Source of the DNA: a bacterium
GTDB taxonomy: Bacteria > Planctomycetota > Planctomycetia > Pirellulales > Pirellulaceae
Length of the DNA: 64,000 nt
Direction of reading: 5' to 3'
Assembly (NCBI GenBank): GCA_016124445.1
Contig: WGNR01000011.1
Location: forward strand, 90,789 to 154,788
Under the pieces are notes generated by a model. It was not told the origin of the DNA, made no database searches, and saw only the letters and a program-made list of their open reading frames with translations. Below, in pieces: positions 26,613 to 33,734 of the stretch. Each line of letters opens with the position of its first letter. Positions within the stretch are counted from its first letter, which is position 1. A program made the translations under genes and the position numbers.

Positions 26613-27173
26613 TTACTTACGCGGGACCGTATAAACCGTTTTGAGCTTCTCAACCGCTACGTTGCCTTCACAGTGAAACCAAATCGCACGAGCGCAGAGA
26701 TCCTTCTCGATGTGATGCCCCGTGCGAATGTCCAAGAAAAGAGCGAACTCGTATTCGTAGTCCGGATGACGAACAAATTCCTTCAGCTTTTTGAGGTCTC
26801 GCTCTCGGTTGTCATTATTCGTGGATTTTTTGATTTCGATGACGAGTAGGTTCTCCTGGAGTCTTCGCTGATGCACGATGATGTCTGGATACACTGTGGT
26901 TCCCTTGTCATCCCATGTGGAGACATGATTCGGGTAGTCGACGAGCAGAGGCGGATTAAGGTCCAGTCGTTTTGGATCGAGGTCGTGTCTGTTGTATTCA
27001 CAGTCGATTTGAAACCCATACCTGTGTTCCGGCATCGCTCTTAAGAGATGTTCGGCAAGCTTGTGGGAAATCGACCGCTCGTTGGCATCGATAAGAAGCA
27101 ACTTTTGCTCTTTCTGAAAGAAGGTGTAGATTGCCTTTTGGAAGAGCTGTTCGAGAATATTGAAATCGAGCAT
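26613..27173 (-). CDS. PD-(D/E)XK nuclease-like protein
   Basis: 186 aa. I chose the ATG at 27173 because GGAGAG lies 8 nt ahead; longer starts lack one. The core motif is TVYPDIIVHQRR (Asp) followed by LLVIEIKKSTNN (E-x-K), with a later helix rich in acidic and basic residues. This is the usual signature of restriction-endonuclease-fold proteins that are named in genomes as hypothetical. The Asp and E-x-K residues are intact. It is followed by the GIY-YIG-like gene. Confidence 0.65.
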   Translation of the reverse strand: MLDFNILEQLFQKAIYTFFQKEQKLLLIDANERSISHKLAEHLLRAMPEHRYGFQIDCEYNRHDLDPKRLDLNPPLLVDYPNHVSTWDDKGTTVYPDIIVHQRRLQENLLVIEIKKSTNNDNRERDLKKLKEFVRHPDYEYEFALFLDIRTGHHIEKDLCARAIWFHCEGNVAVEKLKTVYTVPRK

Positions 27174-27381
27174 ACAGAATCTCTCCAGAGGTATAGAGAT
27201 AAATGCGCCCACGACTCTGACACAAGGTACATGCGTTTCGGATGGGGCTCCGCTATTGTTTTCAAACTCATTTACGGTATGCGTGTCGTTGAAATCACCC
27301 CACCAACGGACCGCATGGAGCGACGACTTGGCCATTGTCCACAGTTGTTCATGAGAAATACCGGGTTGTCTAAAACTCGGA

Positions 27382-27627
27382 CTAACTCTCGCTCGCAAGC
27401 GTGAACTTCGGCAGTAGGGACAATTGCACCCCGTTGATCAAGATTTCAGCGTCGGCGAACCTTTGGGCCCAGGCGAGCGTTCCAGAAGTCGCACCTACGC
27501 TGTAGTAGCCATAGATCGTGTTTCCAGACGCTCTGCATGAAGAACATCTCCGAGCAGCAAGTGTTGTAATATTCGGTCTCACTAGTCCAGAACTTTGGAA
27601 TGCCTCGTGGTTTCGATCACGAGGCAT
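27382..27627 (-). CDS. Hypothetical 81-aa protein
   Basis: Begins MPRDRNHEAFQSSG, with AAGGA 7 nt before the ATG, and overlaps the 3' end of the interrupted membrane-protein gene by 11 bp, which suggests coupling. It contains two Cys (RCSSCRAS) and a Gly/Tyr stretch NTIYGYYSVGATSG. No domain is known. It could be an accidental frame. Confidence 0.35.
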   Translation of the reverse strand: MPRDRNHEAFQSSGLVRPNITTLAARRCSSCRASGNTIYGYYSVGATSGTLAWAQRFADAEILINGVQLSLLPKFTLASES

Positions 27628-27633
27628 TTTTTT
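27599..27633 (+). terminator. Intrinsic terminator-like hairpin (+ strand)
   Basis: A 10-bp perfect stem ATGCCTCGTG/CACGAGGCAT with an 8-nt loop is followed by a run of T. On the + strand it is a canonical terminator, though no + gene ends here; on the minus strand it lies over the end of the gene that stops at 27617. It may block read-through from the antisense side. Confidence 0.55.
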
Positions 27634-27995
27634 CCTTCCATTCGTGATGGAGAATAATGATATTTCTGTAGCACGATTGACCGTTGAAAAACTCTTCGTG
27701 CTGCGTCAGCAGGTTCTCAAAATACTCAAGGTACTCTGCCTTCCACTCATCGCCGGGCAAATAGCCTTTCCTGATGCAATAAGCCAATCGATCTACAGCG
27801 TTGAACCAGTCCTCAAGATAACCGTTGAGTTCGTCTTCTAAGATTTCCAGGCACTCTTCGGGTGCGCCTTTCTGACGTTCCTCCCTCAAAACTGATGCTT
27901 GCTGCTCTGCCTTCTGCTTCCTATCAGTGATTGCGGTCTCAAGGTTGAGAGCAATACTTAACGTGTTCATCCGCAAAGTTGTATTCAACCCCTCC

Positions 27996-28010
27996 AGTTG
28001 AACATAAGCA
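27996..28010. repeat. 15-bp direct repeat flanking the IS, left copy
   Basis: AGTTGAACATAAGCA, identical to 28978-28992 and in the same orientation. Interpreted as the target duplication of the IS inserted between. Confidence 0.75.
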
Positions 28011-28977
28011 CCTTTGAGTTGAACATGCCTTGTTGAAAACCAATCTTCCGTTTTCGATTCCCTGGCGCTAAATTATCAGGCATGAGCACCAAGCAAAACA
28101 ACCTGATCGCTGTAGCCCGACTTAGCATGAAGCTGGCGGCTAAGTTCATGCGGCCCTATTCGCACGAGCAGGCACCCAAGCGGTACACGCAGCCACAGTT
28201 GATGACCTGCCTCGTCCTGAAGTCGTATTTAAAGACGACGTACCGGGGTGTGATCGAGGTCATTGATGCCTCAGATAAGCTACGGGAAACGATTGGTTTT
28301 GCCGGGCGTTTACCGAATTATTCGACGCTGAAGTACTTCTCCGATCGTTCTCAGGTGGCCGAGATCGCCGATGCCATGCTGGTAGAAATCGTCAAGAAGT
28401 TCGCCCCAGCGGAAGAGGAAGTAGCGATCGATTCGACTGGACTGGAGACCACGTCGGCCAGCGTTCACTTCCGAGCCCGCAGCGGCAACAAGCGAAAGAA
28501 GTTCGTGAAGCTGTCGGTCTGTGTGCTGGTCGGGTCGCTCCTTCCTGCAGGCATGGTTTTGAGCTGGGGTCCTGGCAACGACAAGTGCGAAGCGATGGAG
28601 CTGATGGGCAAGTCATCCCAGGCCATCATGCCCAAAAAACTGTTCGCCGACGCAGGCTACGATGCCGACTGGGTTCACGTCTTCTCCCGAGAGGTGTGGA
28701 AGGCAGAAAGCTGGATCCCTCCGGTCACGCACCGGCGAGACGGAACGCTTGGCGGCGAATATCGACCGCTGATGACCGAGGAAAACCTAAAGAACTCAGG
28801 CTACACGAAACGTTGGAAAGTGGAATCGTTCATGAGCGGACTGAAAAGAACGGTTGGTTCCACCCTGTCGTCAAGAAATCCAGCAGCCATGATGACCGAA
28901 GCCGCCCTGAAAGTCCTGACCTACGCCCTGCGGCGTTAGCCGGAAGAGGTTGACGTTGTTGGGTGTTCAACAGAGCA
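28011..28977 (+). mobile_element. IS element of about 967 bp with one DDE transposase
   Basis: Bounded by 15-bp direct repeats. Both ends contain the octamer GTTGAACA in inverted orientation within about 20 bp of the edge, with little identity outside it, so the terminal inverted repeats are short and imperfect. The target copy also contains GTTGAACA, which may reflect target choice. The insertion splits a small membrane-protein gene. The single transposase gene looks intact, so the insertion may be fairly recent. Confidence 0.75.
28082..28939 (+). CDS. IS5/IS4-like DDE transposase
   Basis: 285 aa with a DUF772-like N-terminal helix bundle (YTQPQLMTCLVLKSYL, TYRGVIEVIDAS) and an RNase H-like DDE core: VAIDSTGLETTSASVHF (first Asp), LFADAGYDADWVH (second Asp) and KRWKVESFMSGLKR (Glu in the usual Y-x-x-R-x-x-x-E/K-type helix). 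All three acidic residues are present. It lies in the IS at 28011-28977. Confidence 0.85.
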   Translation: MSTKQNNLIAVARLSMKLAAKFMRPYSHEQAPKRYTQPQLMTCLVLKSYLKTTYRGVIEVIDASDKLRETIGFAGRLPNYSTLKYFSDRSQVAEIADAMLVEIVKKFAPAEEEVAIDSTGLETTSASVHFRARSGNKRKKFVKLSVCVLVGSLLPAGMVLSWGPGNDKCEAMELMGKSSQAIMPKKLFADAGYDADWVHVFSREVWKAESWIPPVTHRRDGTLGGEYRPLMTEENLKNSGYTKRWKVESFMSGLKRTVGSTLSSRNPAAMMTEAALKVLTYALRR

Positions 28978-28992
28978 AGTTGAACATAAGCA
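28978..28992. repeat. 15-bp direct repeat flanking the IS, right copy
   Basis: Same sequence as 27996-28010. Together they give the in-frame reconstruction of the split gene. Confidence 0.75.
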
Positions 28993-29077
28993 ATTCTTGC
29001 AGCAGCGATTGCGCCCCCAGCCGCAAAGATGGCAGCAACCGCAGAAATCCAACCTGGAACATCCATACGACGTACTA

Positions 29078-29197
29078 CTAGCTTCCCTTCTTAGGTTTCT
29101 GCTTTGCCTTATTCACATTGTCGGAAGTCCGATTCCCACTCTGAGAACCTTGCCGACCGCTTGAACCGACCTTCTTGTTTTCTTTCTTTTCCGCCAT
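29078..29197 (-). CDS. Tiny basic protein 4 of a tandem family (SQS/TS motif)
   Basis: 39 aa. GAGGGAG precedes the ATG by 10 nt. It shares with its three upstream neighbours the core SQSxxRTSxxVxxAK (here GSQSGNRTSDNVNKAKQ) and has a Lys-rich head (MAEKKENKK) and tail. No Cys, no hydrophobic helix; probably disordered outside the core. Its stop lies 12 bp before the start of the split membrane-protein gene, so it probably shares a transcript with it. Function unknown. Confidence 0.65.
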   Translation of the reverse strand: MAEKKENKKVGSSGRQGSQSGNRTSDNVNKAKQKPKKGS

Positions 29198-29213
29198 CGT
29201 AATTCACTCCCTC

Positions 29214-29336
29214 TTATTTGCTGGCCTTAGTATCTGGGGATTGCTTTTTGGCGGTCGTAATGTTCTTCGACGTAGCCTTGTTGCTTTGGCTGTTGTTTAC
29301 GATACCGGACTTATTGCTTCCCTTTTCCTGACTCAT
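29214..29336 (-). CDS. Tiny basic protein 3 of a tandem family
   Basis: 40 aa, MSQEKGSNKSG start, core NSQSNKATSKNITTAKKQ. A GGAGC ribosome site lies before the ATG. It overlaps the end of protein 2 by 26 bp in another frame, so the order and spacing are those of a coupled array. Same core motif as its neighbours, different flanks. Confidence 0.6.
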   Translation of the reverse strand: MSQEKGSNKSGIVNNSQSNKATSKNITTAKKQSPDTKASK

Positions 29337-29460
29337 TTCTTGCTCCTTGGGCTGGCGGTGTATTCGACGACTTGCGTGCTGCCTGGACATTGCGAGAAGT
29401 CTTTTGTGATGATTGCGAATAATCGACCTTATCTTGACGGTCACGCCCCTTATCGCTCAT
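29311..29460 (-). CDS. Tiny basic protein 2 of a tandem family
   Basis: 49 aa, start MSDKGRDRQDK, core YSQSSQKTSRNVQAARKS, Gly/Lys-rich tail. The ATG overlaps the TGA of protein 1 by ATGA. A longer reading of this frame from 29658 is possible, but the motif alignment and the overlap favour the short start. Confidence 0.6.
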   Translation of the reverse strand: MSDKGRDRQDKVDYSQSSQKTSRNVQAARKSSNTPPAQGARNESGKGKQ

Positions 29461-29588
29461 CGCTGCCCTCCTTGCTGTGGCTTTGCTGACGGGGTTGGCT
29501 GTTTCGCCTGTTGAACCGCCGCCGAAGTACGCTTGCAGCTTTGAGACTCTTGGACACCCTGCTTCGAGACTGATAAATTCTGCGCCAT
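29457..29588 (-). CDS. Tiny basic protein 1 of a tandem family
   Basis: 43 aa. The ATG at 29588 has GGAGGAG 7 nt ahead, a strong site. Start MAQNLSVSKQGV, core ESQSCKRTSAAVQQAKQP, Gln-rich tail. It is the first of four tandem homologues and is likely led by a promoter in the 29589-29700 stretch. The shared core with variable flanks across four consecutive reading frames is the evidence that these are genes. Confidence 0.65.
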   Translation of the reverse strand: MAQNLSVSKQGVQESQSCKRTSAAVQQAKQPTPSAKPQQGGQR

Positions 29589-29901
29589 TTCGATCTCCTC
29601 CTAAACAAACTAGGATTCCATTCGATCTAACCTTAACGAATTGTCCACAAAACACCACCCTGTGCGAGTGGCTATTAGACCCTCTCTAAGTAAGGAAGCA
29701 GAAAGAGGTTAAGCGTTCGATCAATCGAGATGTGGCAAGCCGTATCGTATGAGGTGACATCACCCATGGCGAGCCGAAGGCGTTGATCACGCTGCCAACG
29801 CATGAACCTGCGCATCGACAACCGGACACACCACGGGCGATTTTGGCGAGTTTTGGACGGATACGTGAAAGAAAATATCTGCCCAGCTCTTACCGACATA
29901 A

Positions 29902-30834
29902 CTATCCGTCATATGGTAGGTTGCCATCGACCATTTCATCCTCGAATTCCGTTCGGATGCGATCGATCCCGGCAAGCACATCATGGAATTTTCGAGGAGA
30001 AATCATGAATGATTCAGTATTGACCCAAGTGAAAAAATTGTACAAGTCGGCCAGCGGGTTTTCCAAGTGATAGTATTGATTGGATGGTTCCGGAAGATCG
30101 TCCATGCAGAGAATCCGCGTTGGGCTGATCGGGAACAGGATAACCGCATTATCTCCGCCTACTTGATAACGCTCCATTTCAGGTCGTGGAACATATAGCG
30201 GGTAGTCCGAAGTGACAAACAGTGGATCGTCAATAAAGACGATCGACCATCGTTTGTCCATCAGCATTTCGGCATATCTAGTCGCATCCTGTTCAATCAT
30301 TTCTAACCATAGCTGATCGTCAAGTTCAGGAGTGGCTTCGCAGTACGATTGCCAACCCGATGTATCCAAGGGATGTATCTGGGACCCAATTTGAATATGG
30401 CTGATATCAGGATTGCCATCTTTGTTAAGCGGTTCCTGCTCGACAACATCAATAATCCGTCGACGAATTTTCCGCATTGAGTCACGGCGTTCTGGATGCC
30501 GCAGAAACTGTACGGATAGAAACAACGCGATACCTTTGCGTATACCATTGGCACCTAGATCGACGAAACTGGAAGCAAGCATCGGCCAGAATTGTGAAAC
30601 TGCACCTTCAAGACTCGCTAGTTGTTTTTCGAGTCGTACGTCGCGTGTACCGTCTTCTACTTTCGGCGTGTAGAGATATTTCTCCGCCGCAATATTGTTG
30701 ATACCAGTGAGCTTGGGTTCTCCCTCTTTGCGGTGAAATATCCACACTTGTTCGAGGCGGGCGTTGGTATTGGGAACGGTGAATTGTCGCAAGTAGAATC
30801 GCGGCACCCAATGCTGGCGTTTCGGGAATGACAT
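29902..30834 (-). CDS. DUF4238 domain protein
   Basis: 310 aa with the family opening KRQHWVPRFYLRQFTVPN and later features: AEKYLYTPK, SVQFLRHPERRDSMR, DPLFVTSDYPLYV, ILFPISPTRILCM and a C-terminal NFFTWVNTESFMIS. DUF4238 proteins are common accessory proteins of unknown function in bacterial islands. It is a single gene on the minus strand, with the right copy of the 102-bp repeat 37 bp beyond its start. Confidence 0.85.
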   Translation of the reverse strand: MSFPKRQHWVPRFYLRQFTVPNTNARLEQVWIFHRKEGEPKLTGINNIAAEKYLYTPKVEDGTRDVRLEKQLASLEGAVSQFWPMLASSFVDLGANGIRKGIALFLSVQFLRHPERRDSMRKIRRRIIDVVEQEPLNKDGNPDISHIQIGSQIHPLDTSGWQSYCEATPELDDQLWLEMIEQDATRYAEMLMDKRWSIVFIDDPLFVTSDYPLYVPRPEMERYQVGGDNAVILFPISPTRILCMDDLPEPSNQYYHLENPLADLYNFFTWVNTESFMISPRKFHDVLAGIDRIRTEFEDEMVDGNLPYDG

Positions 30835-31264
30835 AAAAGAACGGTCTCAGGCTATGCAGGTGGAAAGTCGTACGTTTGGAACTGATAGTCAGGGCATCGC
30901 CCAACTCAAGTAGCTTCGGTCGAACTCTACGTCCCGATTTCACACTTCAATCGCCCTGAGGAGGAGGTCTTGCAGCTATCTTTCGCATTTTTGTTCTCTC
31001 AGGAAGTTTCCGACAAATGACAGCGTCCGAGTCTGACGGCGTGTCAACAAGTCGAAGCACACTTCACGAGATTGCTCGCATCTAAAGTGCGTTCAATGAG
31101 CGAAGTGGTACGAGTACAACTCGTACCAGACGATCTTTCGATTTCCAGGTCTCAGCCCCTGGTTCCTCGTTGACTTTTGAGACTGGACCAACTTACTCTT
31201 GGAAGAAGCGAAGTCAAGAGAAAGGCATGTATGGCGTTGAGATTCAAAATTGAGAGGATGCCCA
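30835..31264. other. Intergenic region with right copy of the dispersed repeat
   Basis: 430 bp with no supportable gene. Its first part (30871-30972) is the right repeat copy. An A/T-rich stretch leads to the next gene. Confidence 0.5.
30871..30972. repeat. 102-bp imperfect direct repeat, right copy
   Basis: Has TACGTTTGG and, 39 bp later, GTAGCTTCGGTCGAAC, as in the copy at 16939. The start-to-start distance of the copies is 13,932 bp. The region between carries the broken recombinase, so the pair may mark the ends of an element. Confidence 0.6.
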
Positions 31265-31633
31265 ATGTTATTCGCAATTGCCAGCAATGGCGATCTTCGA
31301 CAAGTCACCACGATTCCGCATCTCACAGATTACAACAACTGGCGATCACGACTCGACGATCCCGCCTTTCAAACCATCTATGACAATCTCTTCAACCTCA
31401 TTGATGGCAACGAAATCCAAACTGCCGGCTGGATTCCTGGGGCCAATTGGAGGGGCACGGACTTTTGGCCCATTTATGACCGGGCTTGTAACCGCGATGT
31501 AACAGCTTCCGCCAAATTCTTCGGGCTACTTGTTTGGCAGGTTGTTATGGATCACCCTGAACGTTGGTCCTTCGGACGCTATGAAAAAGATGGCGTACCT
31601 ATTGAAAGCATGACTTACTTTCGCATTAAATAG
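31265..31633 (+). CDS. Hypothetical 122-aa protein
   Basis: ATG at 31265 with GAGAGG ahead. The protein begins MLFAIASNGDLRQVTTI and contains an aromatic-rich middle (WIPGANWRGTDFWPIYDRAC) and ends SFGRYEKDGVPIESMTYFRIK. The look is of a compact globular protein. No domain recognised; similar short proteins occur in mobile islands. The gene stands alone. Confidence 0.55.
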   Translation: MLFAIASNGDLRQVTTIPHLTDYNNWRSRLDDPAFQTIYDNLFNLIDGNEIQTAGWIPGANWRGTDFWPIYDRACNRDVTASAKFFGLLVWQVVMDHPERWSFGRYEKDGVPIESMTYFRIK

Positions 31634-31925
31634 CGTGTTCCATTGAGCATCTCGGAAAATTTCTCTCTGAGATGACGTTGTTGTCGTGGTGAAACTCGCA
31701 GCGTCTACGTTTCCCTCAATTCAACGGCAAATCCCCTGCCTCTTCTGCTTTCGTAGTGTGGTTGTGGATCACGTCCGGGTAACAGGCCAAACTTAAGGCA
31801 GTACCACAAGGGTAGATGGCAATGCATTCTCGACGTTTGCCGTCTCTTTTACTCCTACCGCGAATGAGTTAGTAATTGCCGAAACGTGATGCTTGTTGCA
31901 GACCCAGAAAACCCGGGAGGCGTAT

Positions 31926-32642
31926 ATGATTAAGACCATAGATTCGATTCAATACCATGTTTGGTCAGATGCGTTACACGCTCGGGAACTCGCCAGACAG
32001 ACCGAAAGTGAATGGGATCGTGGAGCCTATGTGCGATGGACAATTCAAACCGCATGGGCGGCATTCGAGAATGTGTGTACTGACGCGTTACGGGCTTCTG
32101 GACTCGGAATGCGATTTAAGGAGCGTTTTGACGAGGCTGTAGTCGCGAAAGGCTTGCCCGCCATCGATTGGAGCCAGGGAATTTGGCAACAAGTACTTCA
32201 AGTATACCGTGTTCGGAAAGAATTCGTACATGTCGTGCCAAGTGTTTCGCACGCTAGGTTGTTAACATCTGTGTCCGAGGCCGATCACGCGATCCGTGTG
32301 CTACGAAACGCAATGATGGCGGTGCTGGATCTCATGGGATTACCACATCCCGCATGGCTAAATGACGATGAGGATCATGGGTGGTATGGACCACGAGGTG
32401 CCGGTGGGGACACTGCACATGCGACGGTTATACGAGGTGGAACCAGCGAGAACGACCAAGAAGCGATTCGTATCACGTATATTCTTCACGGCGACGAGCA
32501 CGTGTGCGAAATCGCTCCCCCTGGCACGCCCCATGGGCCTTTGTTGGATAGACTGGTTCAATCCGTGATCGTACCGGTCGAAGCAGTGCGTGCCTATCGC
32601 GGCTCGGAACTCCTCGAAGAGCGAAAGCCTAATTTACGTTAG
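31926..32642 (+). CDS. HEPN-like protein with R-x4-H motif
   Basis: 238 aa from the ATG at 31926 (GGGAGG 5 nt ahead). Mostly helical; the first 150 residues resemble a HEPN domain: long helices (YVRWTIQTAWAAFENVCTDAL) then VYRVRKEFVHVVPSV, where R-K-E-F-V-H is the HEPN R-x4-6-H catalytic pattern. The last 80 residues are beta-rich. HEPN proteins are often RNases in toxin-antitoxin or defence systems; no MNT-type antitoxin partner is next to it. Function is inferred from one motif. Confidence 0.55.
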   Translation: MIKTIDSIQYHVWSDALHARELARQTESEWDRGAYVRWTIQTAWAAFENVCTDALRASGLGMRFKERFDEAVVAKGLPAIDWSQGIWQQVLQVYRVRKEFVHVVPSVSHARLLTSVSEADHAIRVLRNAMMAVLDLMGLPHPAWLNDDEDHGWYGPRGAGGDTAHATVIRGGTSENDQEAIRITYILHGDEHVCEIAPPGTPHGPLLDRLVQSVIVPVEAVRAYRGSELLEERKPNLR

Positions 32643-33132
32643 CACTTAAACTCGATCTACGAGAGATCCCCTCAATTGTCTGCTCTTGACTCTAAAGCCA
32701 TGCGGGCAAACACGTGAACTCCTGATGCTCTGTCGCTAGATCGATATGCCCGCCCGGGGATTCAAACTACAAGGCATAACTCGATCTACTTGACGCACTG
32801 TAGGGCAAATCAGGTGAAAACGAATGCCAGACTTTTTCCAAATAGTTTCATGTCTGTGACATGATCGAGAGAAATTGAGACGGATTAGGCGTCAGACGAA
32901 CTACGAGTAACGCGAGAAACGCTGGCATTAGGGAAATGTGGCTCCCACTTGGCCCAAACTGGGAGAGGTGAACCATGGGTTTGCCTAAATTCTCATCGAT
33001 TTCGTGTCAAGAAACCTGAAGGCTACGGCATTAGCTGTTGGCGATCGTCCAGATGCCCTGGAATGGCCCTAAGTAAGCCGTTCCGGGGCTTTCTCATTTC
33101 TTGTCCGTCTCAATTCTCAAGGGGAGGTTTCC
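32643..33132. other. Intergenic region ahead of the DUF1257 cluster
   Basis: 490 bp. It contains two copies of AACTCGATCTAC (32649 and 32778) and a terminator-like hairpin just before the next gene (33055-33092). No gene I can support. Confidence 0.5.
33055..33092 (+). terminator. Terminator-like hairpin in the leader of the DUF1257 gene
   Basis: A 13-bp stem with two T-G wobble pairs (GCCC-T-GGAA-T-GGC against GCC-G-TTCC-G-GGGC), 9-nt loop, then TTTCTC. It ends 41 nt before the ATG at 33133, behind which sits the strong site AAGGGGAGG. This placement suggests attenuation rather than plain termination. Confidence 0.55.
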
Positions 33133-33501
33133 ATGTCCCACATCGTCCAAATTCAAACCGAGGTCCGTGACCCGATCGCGGTCCGGTCTGCCTGCGATCG
33201 GCTCAAACTGCCCCAGCCGACACAGGGAGTTTTCAAGTTGTTCTCTGCCGAGGCGGTCGGACTGGGCGTCGAACTGCCTGGCTGGCGTTATCCGGTGGTT
33301 TGCGACACGGCCAATGGCCAAGTGCACTACGACAACTACGGCGGCCGTTGGGGCGAGCAGTCCCGGCTCGATGCATTCCTGCAAATGTATGCCATCCAGA
33401 AAACTTCAATCGAGGCGAGACGTCGGGGGCATACGATTGTCGAACAGCCGCTTGAGGATGGTTCCATCAAGCTGACCGTTCAAGTCGGAGGTGCTACGTG
33501 A
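33133..33501 (+). CDS. DUF1257 (Ycf35-like) protein
   Basis: 122 aa. Family pattern: MSHIVQIQTEVRDPIAV, VCDTANGQVHYDNYGGRWG and LDAFLQMYAIQKT. Ycf35/DUF1257 proteins are found in cyanobacteria, plastids and planctomycetes; function unknown. It overlaps the next gene by ATGA-type coupling and always seems to travel with DUF2997 and a Ycf46-like AAA+ protein, as it does here. Confidence 0.85.
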   Translation: MSHIVQIQTEVRDPIAVRSACDRLKLPQPTQGVFKLFSAEAVGLGVELPGWRYPVVCDTANGQVHYDNYGGRWGEQSRLDAFLQMYAIQKTSIEARRRGHTIVEQPLEDGSIKLTVQVGGAT

Positions 33502-33692
33502 ATAAGACCATCGAAATCATCGTAACCCCATCTGGAGAGACTCGCGTCGAAACGAAAGGTTTCGCCGGATCGGCGTGTCGCCAAGCCAGTCAGTTTATTG
33601 AGGCAGCGTTGGGAAGACGAACCGGCGAAGAACTAACTCCGGAGTTTCATCAACTGCCGGAATTCCAACAGGTACGTCAACAGAATCTCTGA
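33498..33692 (+). CDS. DUF2997 protein
   Basis: 64 aa, begins MNKTIEIIVTPSGETRVETKG, with GSACRQASQFIEAALG and LTPEFHQ: the DUF2997 pattern. The 4-bp overlap with the DUF1257 gene shows coupling. Probably a small partner of the DUF1257 and AAA+ proteins. Confidence 0.85.
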   Translation: MNKTIEIIVTPSGETRVETKGFAGSACRQASQFIEAALGRRTGEELTPEFHQLPEFQQVRQQNL

Positions 33693-33706
33693 TTTCCCAA
33701 GACATA

Positions 33707-33720
33707 AAAACCACTTTTTA
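33707..33720 (+). promoter_or_regulatory. Shared 12-bp motif AAAACCACTTTT, copy 1
   Basis: Lies between the DUF2997 stop and the TTG start of the AAA+ gene. The same 12-mer occurs at 58531 and 59634, each ahead of a gene start. Confidence 0.5.
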
Positions 33721-33734
33721 AAAGGATTAAGCCA

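Larger units (their letters stand above)
27617..29066 (-). pseudogene. Small membrane-anchored protein gene split by an IS element
   Basis: The 5' part (29066 to 28978) encodes MDVPGWISAVAAIFAAGG, continuing into one transmembrane helix. The 3' part (27995 to 27617) encodes a helical, charged domain ending HHEWKEKNAS. Removing the IS and one copy of the 15-bp repeat joins both parts in frame: IAYVQL-EGLNTTLRMNTLS, giving 155 aa. So the gene was intact before insertion. The rejoined protein would have an N-terminal anchor and a cytoplasmic coiled-coil-like body (ETAITDRKQKAEQQASVLRE). It is the last member of a string with four tiny ORFs upstream. Confidence 0.8.

Noticed and set aside
29675..29899. 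Minus-strand frame of 74 codons after the DUF4238 gene
   Set aside because: Some protein-like sequence at its end, but no ribosome site and no match; left out as too weak.
32745..32790. Sequence GGGGATTCAAACT looks like a tRNA T-arm in reverse
   Set aside because: The flanking bases do not form the 5-bp T stem or an acceptor stem, so no tRNA or fragment is supported.
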